Positions 16,750 to 25,484 of a DNA stretch of 64,000 nucleotides are shown here, one piece after another. The translations under genes were made by a program, and so were the position numbers. The stretch comes from Chloroflexota bacterium. Lineage in GTDB: Bacteria > Chloroflexota > UBA11872 > VXOZ01. Within the stretch, counting starts at the first letter, position 1. Each line of letters begins with the position of its first letter. Under the pieces are notes generated by a model. The model had not been told where the DNA came from and did no database searches. It was given only the letters and a program-made list of their open reading frames with translations. The stretch covers positions 44,260 through 108,259 of the forward strand of contig JAJEAH010000034.1 in assembly GCA_022824225.1 (NCBI GenBank), given 5' to 3'.

Positions 16750-17076
16750 GCCAAAGCAACTGTCGGAGTTCATTGCGTAGCAGTTGTGCGCAACAGAACC
16801 GTGTAGGCGGATTTGACGGCGCCGCATCTCACATTCGACCACCGGCGGCGACGGCACTCAATTCCCAATCTCCCCGCTTCAACACCGGCCGATGCGGCCA
16901 CACCCTCGCAAACACGCCGATTCTCCGCCAAACCCATGACCGCAAACATCGTTGCTCCATGCGCGACGGGACATGGCCAGGGAAACGTACGGCGGGAATG
17001 CGTGCCAGGCGCGTCGCTCCATGCGCGGCGGGACATGGCACTTCCGCTTGCTGAGCAGCCCTTTCGCGTGAGCCGT
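16750..17076. other. Gap with a direct repeat
   Basis: 327 bases without a supported gene. A 26-base direct repeat (GCTCCATGCGCG-CGGGACATGGC, one central mismatch) occurs near 16951-16976 and 17015-17040. Confidence 0.5.
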
Positions 17077-18207
17077 TTACTCAGGTTTCTCCAACGCCGC
17101 GGCTACGCCGTATTGCACGGTCACACTTCTGCCCTCCCGCGCCGACCGGTAGGCAGCATCGATGACTTGCAGCACGTGCAGCGCGTCCAGGAGCGTGACC
17201 GAAGGCGGACGGTCAGTCTCGATATCCGCCACGAAGCGGCGCATGATATCGAAGAACCAGCGATGCCCGCCGTACACCGGCATAGTCGTCGGGGCGTAGG
17301 CGATTTCCTTGCGCGGCGCGCCGGCCCACGCCGCAACGTCACTGACGACAGCCAAACGATCGCCGCCCACCGGCGTCCAGTCGGCCCAACCGTGCTCGCC
17401 GCGATACACGAAGCACGAATCGTAGCCGGCGGCCAGGCTCGGTTGGGCGTAGGCGGCGTGCAAGCTGCCGAGCGCGCCGTTCTCGTACTCGAACGCCACC
17501 AGGGCAACATCTTCGAGCGGCTCGTCTATGTACCCCAAGGGACGTCCGGTGAGCGCCTGCACGGTCTTGATCTCGCACTGCATGAGATGCCGCATGAGTT
17601 CAAGGTAGTGTCCGCCCAGCATGTGCAGCACGCCGCCGCCTTCGTTCTCGGCAGTGAACATGAAGTGCGTTGGCTCGCGGCTGCCGGGCCGCACTTGGGT
17701 CGTGACCAGGCGGCTCTCAAGCGAAAGCGGCGCGCCAAAGACGCCCTGGTCTATCAACTGCTTGAGGTCTTGCATGGCGGGATGAAAACGCCACGGATAG
17801 CCGGCAAGCGCCTTGACACCGTTCCGTTGGACCGCGGCCACGAGCGGCGCCAGGTCCGCCGCGGTGCGGGCGAATTGCTTTTCCACGAAGAAGTGTTTGC
17901 CGGCTTCCGCCAGCATGATGCCGACTTCGGGAATCTCGTTCGCGGGCAGTACAACGCACGCGAGGTCGAAGTCCTCCTTGTCCAGGAGTTCGGCCACACT
18001 TGCGTAGACATTCGCGCCGGGGTCAAAGTCCCGGGCGGCGTCGCGCAGTTGCGCGTCGCTGTCCTCGCAATACGCGACTATTTGGGCACCCGGAATCTGC
18101 TTGAAGGTGTGCACGTAGCCCGGTGCAGGCCGCGCCGGGTCAAGACTGCCAACGTGCGGGTGCCGCAGTCCAATCATGGCAACACGGAGGGGCTTTTCAG
18201 GTGTCAT
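17077..18207 (-). CDS. Gfo/Idh/MocA-family oxidoreductase (Gfo1)
   Basis: 376 residues with the two-domain layout of Gfo/Idh/MocA dehydrogenases, which oxidise sugars, inositols or related polyols with NAD(P). The N-terminus (LRVAMIGLRHPHVGS) is a variant of the Rossmann loop lacking the strict GxGxxG. The usual EKP is EKQ (FFVEKQFARTAADL). The substrate half has GYPWRFHPAMQDLKQLID, then GGVLHMLGGHYLEL with the histidine typical of the catalytic region. AGGAGGAGAG stands upstream of ATG 18207. With Gfo2 and two sugar-binding proteins it makes a carbohydrate-use locus. Substrate unknown. Confidence 0.88.
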   Translation of the reverse strand: MTPEKPLRVAMIGLRHPHVGSLDPARPAPGYVHTFKQIPGAQIVAYCEDSDAQLRDAARDFDPGANVYASVAELLDKEDFDLACVVLPANEIPEVGIMLAEAGKHFFVEKQFARTAADLAPLVAAVQRNGVKALAGYPWRFHPAMQDLKQLIDQGVFGAPLSLESRLVTTQVRPGSREPTHFMFTAENEGGGVLHMLGGHYLELMRHLMQCEIKTVQALTGRPLGYIDEPLEDVALVAFEYENGALGSLHAAYAQPSLAAGYDSCFVYRGEHGWADWTPVGGDRLAVVSDVAAWAGAPRKEIAYAPTTMPVYGGHRWFFDIMRRFVADIETDRPPSVTLLDALHVLQVIDAAYRSAREGRSVTVQYGVAAALEKPE

Positions 18208-18538
18208 AGTTCTCTCTCCTCCTAAGCGGTGGCCTTGTGGGGAATCACGCGCATTGTCTGCGGCAAGAGCGAGTGGCCCAACTGTTCTATGGCGATGAGT
18301 AGAGACAACGGGAGCGTAGGCTCACACGTCCCGTACGCGCAACCTGCGCTCTCCCCGGCTATGGCGAATATTCGCGCAGTGCCGATAGTCCGTCAAGACA
18401 AAGCTGTGCGACCACTAGCAATCGGGAGCCAAACCGGCCTGTGCCGCTTCCCTCTGAGGCATTCTTGGCAGGGGTAGGGGCACGACATGTCGTGCCCCTA
18501 CCCCTGGCGCAAGACTTCGAGCCTAGACGCTCTATCTG
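18208..18538. other. Gap between Gfo1 and Gfo2
   Basis: 331 bases. It holds the ribosome site of Gfo1 and the 38-bp palindrome at 18469-18506, and nothing else I recognise. Confidence 0.55.
18469..18506. repeat. 38-bp perfect palindrome (REP-like, copy 2)
   Basis: The half-site is CAGGGGTAGGGGCACGACA followed by its exact complement; the inner 26 bases equal those of the palindrome at 13690. It lies between two genes transcribed in the same direction. Confidence 0.9.
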
Positions 18539-19585
18539 CTACGTTCGCGTGATGAGTCTGGCCTCTTTGTCCTCAAACGGCAAGTCAATACGAGACGAGC
18601 CCCGGCGGTATGACTCCCGCATGGCCAGGGCGATTTCCAGGGCGGCGTAGCCGTCTTCACCGTTGCAGTCCGGCTCCTTGTCTGTCTCCAGGCACGCGAT
18701 CATGTCGGCCACTGCCGCCGCCGTGGCGCTTGGCAGGCGCTGGGGGCGGGGAAACGCTTCCCGGAGCGGCCGGTCCGTCTTGCCGCTGCCGGCGCGCCGC
18801 CACAGTTCGAATTCCACACCGGCATCGAGTGCCCGGATGCGCCCGCGCTCACCCAGTATGTCCCACTCCTGCACGGCGCCGCCCGTGGCGGTCATGCGCA
18901 AGTAGCCGCGCACGCCGTTGCGAAACGCCACGTAGGCATTTCCGCCATACGAATCCTCGTCGTCGGTGAGCGCCTTAGGACTACCGATTTCCCCCACGAG
19001 CCAGTCAACAGGCGCGTCGTCGGCGTAGTAGCGCAGCAGATCCACCCAATGGCTGCCGTCGTGAGAGAGGTTGGAAGCGCAATAGCCGGTGATCTGGAGC
19101 ACGCCGCCGATCGCGCCCTCGTCCAGTAGCTCCTTGGCCTTGCGATAGTAGGGGTGCCAGCGGCGCAAGCAGCCCACGCCCAGCTTGACGCCGTGGCGGC
19201 GGCAGGCGTCCAGCATGGAATCGGCTTCTCCGAGCGTCCACGCCAACGGCTTTTCGGCAAAGATGACTTTCACCCCCGCTTCCGCGCAGGCGATGACGAC
19301 TTCAGGGCGCTCCCCGGTGCGGGTGCACACGCTCACGATGTCCAGGCTCTCTTCTTCGAGCAGCGCAGTGTGGCTTTCGTACATTTGTTCCACACCCCAA
19401 CGCTGGCGATACGCCTCGCGCTTGGCGGGATCGACGTCGGCGCCGGCAACAATCCGCGCCCGCGGCTCTTCCATCCAGGCCGCAGTGTGAGAATTGGGCA
19501 GGATAACGCTGGCGTTGCCCTGCACTTCGTCGTCGATGGAGCTGCCCATGCGGCCGCAGCCAATGACCCCAACCCGATACGTCAT
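18539..19585 (-). CDS. Gfo/Idh/MocA-family oxidoreductase (Gfo2)
   Basis: 348 residues. It has a canonical Rossmann start (YRVGVIGCGRMGSSIDDE) and an intact EKP motif (VIFAEKPLAWTLGEAD). The C-terminal half contains GCLRRWHPYYRKAKELLDE and NLSHDGSHWVDLLRYY, giving the conserved acidic/histidine pair expected in the active site. It is the most typical of the three family members in this window. It lies between SBP2 and Gfo1 on the same strand, separated from Gfo1 by a palindromic repeat. Probably oxidises a sugar or sugar acid taken up by the linked binding proteins (inference). Confidence 0.92.
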   Translation of the reverse strand: MTYRVGVIGCGRMGSSIDDEVQGNASVILPNSHTAAWMEEPRARIVAGADVDPAKREAYRQRWGVEQMYESHTALLEEESLDIVSVCTRTGERPEVVIACAEAGVKVIFAEKPLAWTLGEADSMLDACRRHGVKLGVGCLRRWHPYYRKAKELLDEGAIGGVLQITGYCASNLSHDGSHWVDLLRYYADDAPVDWLVGEIGSPKALTDDEDSYGGNAYVAFRNGVRGYLRMTATGGAVQEWDILGERGRIRALDAGVEFELWRRAGSGKTDRPLREAFPRPQRLPSATAAAVADMIACLETDKEPDCNGEDGYAALEIALAMRESYRRGSSRIDLPFEDKEARLITRT

Positions 19586-19959
19586 TGCACGCCTACTCTC
19601 TTGTGATTTGCGCTCGCGCCGCCAGAGAGATACCTGTCGTCCTCAAGCGAGCTTGCCGCCGCTTGCCGCGGGCGCCCCCTCGCGGCGTTACTCCCGCGCA
19701 TGCACGTAACTGTCGCTGACCCCGACGGTCTGGCGCAGCCGACACGTCCATCCGATCATTGTTGCGTCCTACCGCATCGTCTGGCATGTGGCTTGGCATT
19801 AATAGCAAGAAGCCAGATAGACAGTCTATCTGGCTTCTCGTCTTTCGTCCATGAAGCAGGCCGGAAGCGCGCGTTAGGCAACTCGATGGCCTTCAGGCGC
19901 GGCCCCAAACTCGATCGCGAGCGGCACGTGCGCCGCGCGCGTCCCAGTTACCGCTTCTC
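19586..19959. other. Gap between Gfo2 and SBP2
   Basis: 374 bases; apart from the strong hairpin at 19808-19838 no feature is recognised. Confidence 0.5.
19808..19838 (-). terminator. Strong hairpin downstream of SBP2
   Basis: A perfect 14-bp stem (AGAAGCCAGATAGA with its complement) and a 3-base loop lie 120 bases past the SBP2 stop. On the minus strand it is followed by TTGCTATTAAT, so termination there is plausible though the T-run is short. Confidence 0.65.
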
Positions 19960-21351
19960 TTACCCGCCCATGCGCGCGATGTCAGCCTCAAGCTGCACTT
20001 GCGCGATATTCTGGACGATCTTCATGCCTTCCTCAGCGGTCAACTCGCCGCGCCATACCGGGTGGAAGCCCTCGGCAAAGAGCTGTGCCTGGAAGCCGCC
20101 ATAGCCGGAGGGCAGGCCGGGATAGCGGCCGCCGTACGGCAATTCTGCGGCAAACGTTGCGTAATCCGGGTCGTCGGCGATGAGGCCCTGGTAGCCTTCG
20201 TGGTCCAGAACGGACTTGCTCACCGGCAAGTTCGTGCCGCCGGAAGCCCTGATTACGAAGACCTGGGCATCAGCCGAAACGGCGTACTGCGCGAAGCGCA
20301 GCGCTGCATCGAGCTGGTCGGCATTTTCTTGATGGAAGACGGCGATGTTCTGCCCGCCGTTCGGCGCGTGGCGCTTGGTCTGAATCGGCGTGTGGATAAC
20401 CTTGAAGTTATCGCCCCGCTGCCGGAGAGTCGGCAGGCGGTAGGGGCCTTGAGATTCGAACACGGTCTTGCCGTCGTGGAAGAGTTCGCCGCCCCACTCG
20501 TCCTTATACGGCGCGAGTTGGTAGGCGTTCATCCAGTCGCTGATCATCTGCGTGGCCCAGATCGCCTCGTCGGAATCGAAGTTCCAGCGGGTCTGTTCCT
20601 CGTTCAGCCAGGTAAAGCCGGCGCTACCGGCGACCTGGTCCCAGCGGCTGATGCTGCGCGGATGGTAGTCCCAACCCCAAACTTCAGGCGGGTTGGCGGC
20701 AGTCTGCGCCATCTCGAGCATGTCTTCCCACGTCCAACCCTCTTCAGGATCGCTGACACCGGCCGTCGAAAGCAGGTCCGGGTTCCAGATCATGATGCTG
20801 TTGTTCGTGTTGATGGGAAGGCCCGTCAGCTTGCCCTGCCAGGTGGTGCTGAGGGTCATGCCCTCGAAGTAGTCGGCGCGCTGCTCGGCCCAACTGGGGA
20901 AGCGCTTGAGCTCTTCCTCGTGGTCCACGGTTACGCCGGCGGCAAAGAAATTAGTGCTGTCCGGCCACGCGTGCCAATGCACCGCGGGGGGCACGCCGCC
21001 CGCAGAGGCGGTCTTGGCTTCGTCCGCGCCCTTGCCGGGCACGATCTCCACGAGGATGTTGTCCTCGTTTTCGGCGTTGTACTTCACGACCAGGTCCGAC
21101 AGGCCCTGCACCTGGGGGTGCAGTCCGGCGGAGCCAAAGCCAATGTACGACCAGAACGAAATAATGGTGCGACCGTCGGCCATACTCATCGACTCTTCGG
21201 CCGCCGGAGCTTCCGCATCCTCTGCCGGTGCGTCCGCCGGGGCGGCGGCAGGCGCCATGCCCTGACCGCACGCAGCCAGAATAACGGAACCCAGTCCGGC
21301 TACCGCGCTGCCATACAACAGCTTTCTACGGCTAATTCGCTGCACGTGCAT
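19960..21351 (-). CDS. ABC extracellular solute-binding protein, family 1 (Tat lipoprotein), SBP2
   Basis: 463 residues. Tat lipoprotein signal: SRRKLLYGSA with arginines 8-9, hydrophobic stretch, lipidated Cys28, then a Pro/Ala/Glu linker. The mature protein shows family-1 features: TIISFWSYIGFGSAG, LVVKYNAENEDNILVEIVPG, WEDMLEMAQTAANPPEVWGW. AAGGAGGAG abuts ATG 21351, so the GTG two codons later (21345) may be the true start. A TTGACA promoter and a hairpin leader lie upstream. No permease genes adjoin; the downstream neighbours are Gfo2, Gfo1 and SBP1. Confidence 0.92.
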   Translation of the reverse strand: MHVQRISRRKLLYGSAVAGLGSVILAACGQGMAPAAAPADAPAEDAEAPAAEESMSMADGRTIISFWSYIGFGSAGLHPQVQGLSDLVVKYNAENEDNILVEIVPGKGADEAKTASAGGVPPAVHWHAWPDSTNFFAAGVTVDHEEELKRFPSWAEQRADYFEGMTLSTTWQGKLTGLPINTNNSIMIWNPDLLSTAGVSDPEEGWTWEDMLEMAQTAANPPEVWGWDYHPRSISRWDQVAGSAGFTWLNEEQTRWNFDSDEAIWATQMISDWMNAYQLAPYKDEWGGELFHDGKTVFESQGPYRLPTLRQRGDNFKVIHTPIQTKRHAPNGGQNIAVFHQENADQLDAALRFAQYAVSADAQVFVIRASGGTNLPVSKSVLDHEGYQGLIADDPDYATFAAELPYGGRYPGLPSGYGGFQAQLFAEGFHPVWRGELTAEEGMKIVQNIAQVQLEADIARMGG

Positions 21352-21370
21352 CTCCTCCTTCGCACGTTAC

Positions 21371-21426
21371 ACAAAAAATCCGGAGCAGCGAAATACTACA
21401 GCACGTCGTGCTTGTCGCACTGCTCC
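21371..21426 (-). promoter_or_regulatory. Hairpin plus T-run in the 5' leader of SBP2 (attenuator-like)
   Basis: Minus strand: GGAGCAG (21420-21426) pairs with CTGCTCC (21382-21388). This encloses the palindrome AGCACG-A-CGTGCT (21400-21412) and is followed by GGATTTTTT (21373-21381), then the ribosome site. The predicted transcript begins almost at the first base of this structure. Confidence 0.55.
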
Positions 21427-21434
21427 AGACAACA

Positions 21435-21464
21435 AATGTATCCCAACACCCTATACGGTGTCAA
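21435..21464 (-). promoter_or_regulatory. Promoter of SBP2
   Basis: Minus strand: TTGACA (21459-21464), 18-base spacer, TACATT (21435-21440). Start of transcription is expected near 21428. Confidence 0.7.
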
Positions 21465-21693
21465 GAATTCGGCGTGACTCTCTCATTTTTCCCGATGGCC
21501 CCAGCGTTCGACCGCTTGCCCCCGGCAGCACTGGCAGCGTAGCGGGGAGGTCGGGAACGCCAAGGCCTTCCCGCCAATGCAGCCTAGCCCCCAAGGGCGT
21601 CCGGCAAAATCAACACCGTGAGACTGAACGTCGTTGGCGTTGCCCATGCCGCCGCAGCCGCCGACCCGGATTGCACGCGTGGCTCCAGGTACG
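21465..21693. other. Upstream part of the SBP2-rpsU gap
   Basis: 229 bases between the SBP2 promoter and the rpsU stop. No gene or clear terminator was recognised. Confidence 0.45.
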
Positions 21694-21912
21694 TTAGGCG
21701 CCCATCGTTCTACGAACTTTCGCCTCGCGTCGACGCTGACGACGGATCGCCCGCTGCAATGCCAACCGCTCTTTTTCCGCTTTGGAGCGATAGAACCGCC
21801 GCAAGCGGACTTCCCGCATCACGCCGGAGCGATTAACAGACGAGCGGAATCGCTGCATGAGGCTTTCAAAGCTCTCACCATCGCGCAAGGTCACTGCTGA
21901 CAAATCAACCAC
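21694..21912 (-). CDS. rpsU: 30S ribosomal protein bS21
   Basis: Up to 72 residues, mostly basic, matching bS21: GESFESLMQRFRSSVNRSG, then VMREVRLRRFYRSKAEKE and an arginine/lysine-rich tail. bS21 sits by the 16S 3' end and helps initiation. The GTG at 21912 is only about 2 bases from the GGAGT ribosome site (21915-21919); the TTG at 21903 or GTG at 21894 would have better spacing, so the true N-terminus is probably 3-6 residues shorter. Confidence 0.88.
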   Translation of the reverse strand: MVDLSAVTLRDGESFESLMQRFRSSVNRSGVMREVRLRRFYRSKAEKERLALQRAIRRQRRREAKVRRTMGA

Positions 21913-21959
21913 ACTCCTGTTTGTTCTCTAATACTTCACCCGCAAGCCCAACGCTTGCC

Positions 21960-21981
21960 GCCTAGGGATTTCAACCTAGGC
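21960..21981. repeat. Short inverted repeat upstream of rpsU
   Basis: GCCTAGG-GATTTCAA-CCTAGGC: a 7-bp stem with an 8-base loop. It lies about 50 bases upstream of rpsU and downstream of gmd. Confidence 0.5.
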
Positions 21982-22063
21982 TACCTACCGTACCATACTT
22001 CAACCTGCGCAACAATCCAATTGCTGCCATTTCACACTTGTTACGGCCGAACCGCTCTTCCGT

Positions 22064-23032
22064 TCATTCACATTTGGCGCTTTCCTGCGCCAGGTCGCTA
22101 TCCACCATCATGCGGACAAGACCGGCGAAATCGACGCTTGGCTGCCACTCGAGTTTCTCCCGGGCCTTGCTGCTGTCGGCAATCAAGAGGTTGACCTCCG
22201 CCGGTCGCAAGAAGCGTGGGTCGGTACCGACGAAGTCCTGCCAGTCTAGACCCACGTGGGCAAACGCCACCGCGCATAGCTCTTCCACCGCATGGGTTTC
22301 GCCGGTGCCGATCACGTAGTCGTCGGGCTCGTCTTGCTGCAGCATGAGGTGCATCGCCCGCACGTAGTCCCCGGCGAATCCCCAATCACGCTTGGGCGAC
22401 AGATCGCCCATCAGCACGTTTTCCTGTTTGCCCAGCTTGATGCGGGCGACGGCATTCGTGACTTTGCGCGTCACGAATTCCAGACCCCGGCGCGGTGATT
22501 CATGGTTGAAGAGAATGCCCGAGCAGGCGAACATCTCGTAGCTCTCGCGGTAGTTCACCGTGGTGTAGTGACCGTAGGCCTTGGCGACTCCGTACGGGCT
22601 GCGGGGATGGAAAGGCGTGGTCTCGCTTTGGGGCACTTCCCGCACCTTGCCGAACATCTCGCTGCTGGACGCCTGGTAGAAGCGAATGTCCCGGTTCACC
22701 AAGCGAATGGCTTCCAATAAGCGGGTAACGCCAAGGCCGGTGATTTCGCTGGTCAGCACCGGCTGCCGCCAGGAAACCGGCACGAAGCTGATCGCCCCCA
22801 GGTTATACACCTCATCCGGCTGCGTGCTCTCCACGGCGGCGATGAGCGAACTCTGGTCCAACAAGTCGCCTTCCACGAGTTCCAGTTTGGGAATGAGTCG
22901 TTGCACGGCCTCGGCCTTGGGGTTGTTCTGGCCGCGAATGAGCCCGTGCACGCGGTAGCCCAGACCAATAAGATGCTCGGCCAGATAGGCGCCGTCTTGA
23001 CCGGTTATACCCGTAATCAGAGCTGTCTTCAC
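22064..23032 (-). CDS. gmd: GDP-mannose 4,6-dehydratase
   Basis: 322 residues from GTG 23032 (GAGGAAG upstream). Extended SDR fold: cofactor motif [18 protein letters not shown], then [31 protein letters not shown], and the catalytic YxxxK in [27 protein letters not shown] and [13 protein letters not shown] are diagnostic for GMD. It turns GDP-mannose into GDP-4-keto-6-deoxymannose, the first step to GDP-fucose, rhamnose or similar sugars for surface glycans. No fucose synthase (wcaG) or RMD is adjacent, so the next step must be encoded elsewhere. Confidence 0.95.
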   Translation of the reverse strand: MKTALITGITGQDGAYLAEHLIGLGYRVHGLIRGQNNPKAEAVQRLIPKLELVEGDLLDQSSLIAAVESTQPDEVYNLGAISFVPVSWRQPVLTSEITGLGVTRLLEAIRLVNRDIRFYQASSSEMFGKVREVPQSETTPFHPRSPYGVAKAYGHYTTVNYRESYEMFACSGILFNHESPRRGLEFVTRKVTNAVARIKLGKQENVLMGDLSPKRDWGFAGDYVRAMHLMLQQDEPDDYVIGTGETHAVEELCAVAFAHVGLDWQDFVGTDPRFLRPAEVNLLIADSSKAREKLEWQPSVDFAGLVRMMVDSDLAQESAKCE

Positions 23033-23558
23033 ACCGCTTCCTCGATTTCACGCGTAGTGTCAGACTTCGCGGCGCCGGTCGCCGCGCCGGAGGCCGTCGA
23101 CCCCCACCGCCGGTTACGCGCCCGCGCCGCAGGCCCCGTCGATCCTATTGCAACCTAGTGCACGGCGCTGCCGCGCGAGTGAGCCCGCGAATGCGGTGCG
23201 CCCACGTGCCCCCCACGCCAAGGGCGCGTGCGTAGGCACTTCGCGTACACGGATGGGGAGTTACGGGGCAGGTGACCCGGCGGAGCGGCCGCTTGCCGTA
23301 CTGGCGCCGACCCGTCTCTTCTCATGCTATCATAGCCGGAGAGAAACTCGCTGAGCACGGCCCGCGGCCCTGTATTTGCCGCCGATCGCGCTTGAAGTAG
23401 TCGGCGCACTGCTCCGGCGTGGCGCTGGATAAACCGCTACTTTCGGCTGAGCAAACCGCCGGGCCTGGCGGCCAATGTGTGCGCCTGCCGAATTCAGTCG
23501 CGCGTCCAGACTCAGAGTTGACCCGGCTTCCGCGCGCCGGCCCACTGAGGAGATCCGC
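23033..23558. other. Gap between gmd and a small gene
   Basis: 526 bases, very GC-rich. A -10-like TATCAT occurs at 23328-23333 without a fitting -35. No gene is supported. Confidence 0.45.
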
Positions 23559-23813
23559 ATGTCCGCTGCACAACAGCCGTTGACGTACAAGACTGAGACC
23601 GCGAAAGGCGCGCGCACTCTCGGCTTTCCCCCTGAGATCGTTGCCCAGGGCCGCGGCGTGCCCCGTACGATCCGCTGCTATGCCGTGACAGACGAAGTGC
23701 GCATGGTGCGCGTTGACGAACGGCGGGCTGACGGTCTGCGGTTTATCGTGCTCGACGAGTATCATCAACCGCTCAACGACGCGCCGGTCCAGTGGGAGAT
23801 CATCTGGCGCTAG
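23559..23813 (+). CDS. Small conserved-looking hypothetical protein
   Basis: 84 residues from ATG 23559, chosen for the GAGGAG site 5-10 bases upstream; the frame extends further without features. The sequence (TLGFPPEIVAQGRGVPRTI, then LRFIVLDEYHQPLNDAPVQW) is balanced in composition and looks like a folded domain of strands and turns. No signal peptide, membrane segment or known motif is recognised. Its neighbours (gmd and a PchB-like enzyme) give no functional hint. Confidence 0.55.
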   Translation: MSAAQQPLTYKTETAKGARTLGFPPEIVAQGRGVPRTIRCYAVTDEVRMVRVDERRADGLRFIVLDEYHQPLNDAPVQWEIIWR

Positions 23814-24008
23814 GGCCGGCGGCGGGCCGGCAACCGTGGCTTCGCCGCCCGTAAGGTCCCCGCGTTCTCCCAGTCCGCTCGCTGCTATTGGTGAGAGACG
23901 CGAACTTTCCCCCGCTTGGCAGGGGGGCCGCGACTGCATACGCCGCCGCCAAGCGGGCAGCGGGCCATTTAGGCCGCTCCGCATAGCAACTTCAGAGAGG
24001 AAAAGCCG

Positions 24009-24338
24009 GTGAAGACGCCCGAAGAGTGCCAGGACATGCAGGACATTCGCGCGGCAATCGACAGCATCGACCGTGAAGTCATTGCCTTGCTGGGCCGGCG
24101 CTTCGCGTATGTGCGGGCCGCGTCGAAGTTCAAGACGAGCGCAACCGCGGTGCGGGCGCCGGAGCGCTTTCGGGCAATGCTCGAACAGCGCCGAGCCTGG
24201 GCCCAAGCGGCGGGACTCGACCCCGATGTCATCGCAAACGTGTACCGCGACCTGGTGAACTACTTCATCGCGGAGGAAATGCGGCAGTGGGAATCCAATG
24301 AACATCGGCAGAGCGCCCCAAGCAGCGCCCACGAATAG
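24009..24338 (+). CDS. PchB-like isochorismate-pyruvate lyase / AroQ-type chorismate mutase
   Basis: 109 residues from GTG 24009 with GAGAGGAAAA upstream. It is collinear with the PchB family (about 101 residues), opening MKTPEECQDMQDIRAAID. The residues I recall as the PchB active site are at the same numbers: Arg14, Arg31 and Lys42 (YVRAASKFK). The fourth, Gln90 in PchB, is Glu90 here (IAEEMRQW). PchB splits isochorismate to salicylate and pyruvate; AroQ mutases turn chorismate into prephenate with the same fold. No isochorismate synthase or siderophore genes are in the window, while DAHP and EPSP synthase are, so chorismate mutase activity is a real alternative. Confidence 0.85.
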   Translation: MKTPEECQDMQDIRAAIDSIDREVIALLGRRFAYVRAASKFKTSATAVRAPERFRAMLEQRRAWAQAAGLDPDVIANVYRDLVNYFIAEEMRQWESNEHRQSAPSSAHE

Positions 24339-24929
24339 GTCCGCCGGAGATCGCCGCGGGACGCGCTCACAACCAGGCCCGCCCGGAAATCGCCACGAGA
24401 CACGTCCACAGTAGAGTCCGCCCGGAACTCCCCGCCGCGTGCGCCCACAGCCATCTATACCTTTGGGGCGGCACGGGAGCCGTCCGCAAACCGGTCTGCC
24501 ATCGAGGCGCGCCAGCCTGGCAACCATTCTGAACTGGCTGAAAGTGAAGAAGTGGCCCGAGAGGCGTGTCGATCGTCATTCCGAGTCCAGAGCTGTGTCA
24601 TTCCGAGCGCAGCGCTGTGTCATTTGTATGTTGTGGAAGGTAGGCATATTGATGACAGTGAGGAGGCGGCGCGGGGGGCATGTCGTTTGTCATTCCGGGC
24701 GCGGCAATGTGTCATTCCGAGCGCAGCGAGGAATCTAGTGCCCACGCCTCAACCGGCCCAAATCGGCCCACCATCCCAGATTCCGCGCCCATAGCGATAC
24801 GCCGCTGCCCCTATTCGGCACGGCACGCGCGCACGCACGGTGTATAACCCGCCGAATCTCCCAAGAGCCAACAAGAGCGCCTTACGGCCTACGTCCCACG
24901 CGCGCTCGTTCGCATGCCGTCCAAGAATC
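24339..24929. repeat. Repeat-rich gap
   Basis: 591 bases. It begins with three degenerate direct repeats of about 38-39 bases (units near 24337, 24375 and 24413, each with TCCGCCCGGA followed about 20 bases later by CCACAG). It then carries the dispersed TCATTCCGAG repeat (24590-24790). No gene is supported. Confidence 0.65.
24629..24790 (+). repeat. Dispersed repeat, copy of 2440-2600 in opposite orientation
   Basis: The blocks TCATTTGTATGTTGTG, TGTCATTCCGAGCGCAGCG, AGGAATCTAGTG and CGCCTCAACCGGCCC appear in the same order as on the minus strand near 2440-2600. An extra TCATTCCGGGCGCGGCAATG block is inserted here. Confidence 0.75.
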
Positions 24930-25484
24930 ATGGAAAACCAAGCGCCTGGCACAACGCTCTATCAACGCGTTGCCGCGCTCCTTACCGCGCGGCATGAGAC
25001 CCTTGCGTGCATCGACGTCGGTTTGGGCGGGCAGGTTTCCGCCGCCCTCACCGCCGTTCCGGGAAGCTCCGCGTTCTACCTGGGCGCGTATATCCTCACT
25101 GCGGAACGGTCAGCGTGGCCCAAGACCGTGGCGTCCCGCGCCTTGCGCCAGGGCGAACGCACACACTTACAGGCGCAACTGTGCGCTCTCGCCACAATTG
25201 CCCAGGAGGATTTCGGCGCCGTCTGGGGACTTGCCATAGCGGGCACGTCCGCAACCGGCCATGTTGCCAAGGATTCTGCCGATAGCATACCGCCCGCTAC
25301 GACAGTGCGGCATACAAATCCCGCGTCTATAGGGATTGCCCTGCGTTCACCGTCCGATACGGTCACCCACGCTCAGACTGAACTTCCCGCCGCCGGCGCG
25401 GAGCCCGGCACGGGCGGGCTGGTACAATACGTCTTACGGCAACTGGCTGCGGGGCTGGCACAAGAGCATGAGGACCCGACATGA
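24930..25484 (+). CDS. Stand-alone CinA C-terminal-like protein with degenerate active site
   Basis: 184 residues from ATG 24930. It aligns in outline with the CinA C-terminal (PncC, nicotinamide-nucleotide amidohydrolase) domain: LTARHETLACIDVGLGG, then LTAVPGSSAFYLGAYIL and FGAVWGLAIAGTSATG. The family's catalytic ESCTGG appears as DVGLGG, so the nucleophilic serine is missing and deamidase activity is unlikely. There is no clear ribosome site. Its last codons overlap the next gene by 4 bases (ATGA), implying translational coupling. It may have become a binding or regulatory protein, or be decaying. Family assignment is by motif spacing only. Confidence 0.6.
   Translation: MENQAPGTTLYQRVAALLTARHETLACIDVGLGGQVSAALTAVPGSSAFYLGAYILTAERSAWPKTVASRALRQGERTHLQAQLCALATIAQEDFGAVWGLAIAGTSATGHVAKDSADSIPPATTVRHTNPASIGIALRSPSDTVTHAQTELPAAGAEPGTGGLVQYVLRQLAAGLAQEHEDPT

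Noticed and set aside
16813..18225. 470-residue plus-strand ORF over Gfo1
   Set aside because: Antisense shadow; the minus-strand Gfo/Idh protein is clearly real.
19999..21477. 492-residue plus-strand ORF over SBP2
   Set aside because: Mirror frame of a GC-rich gene; no motifs, while the minus strand has a Tat lipoprotein signal and family features.
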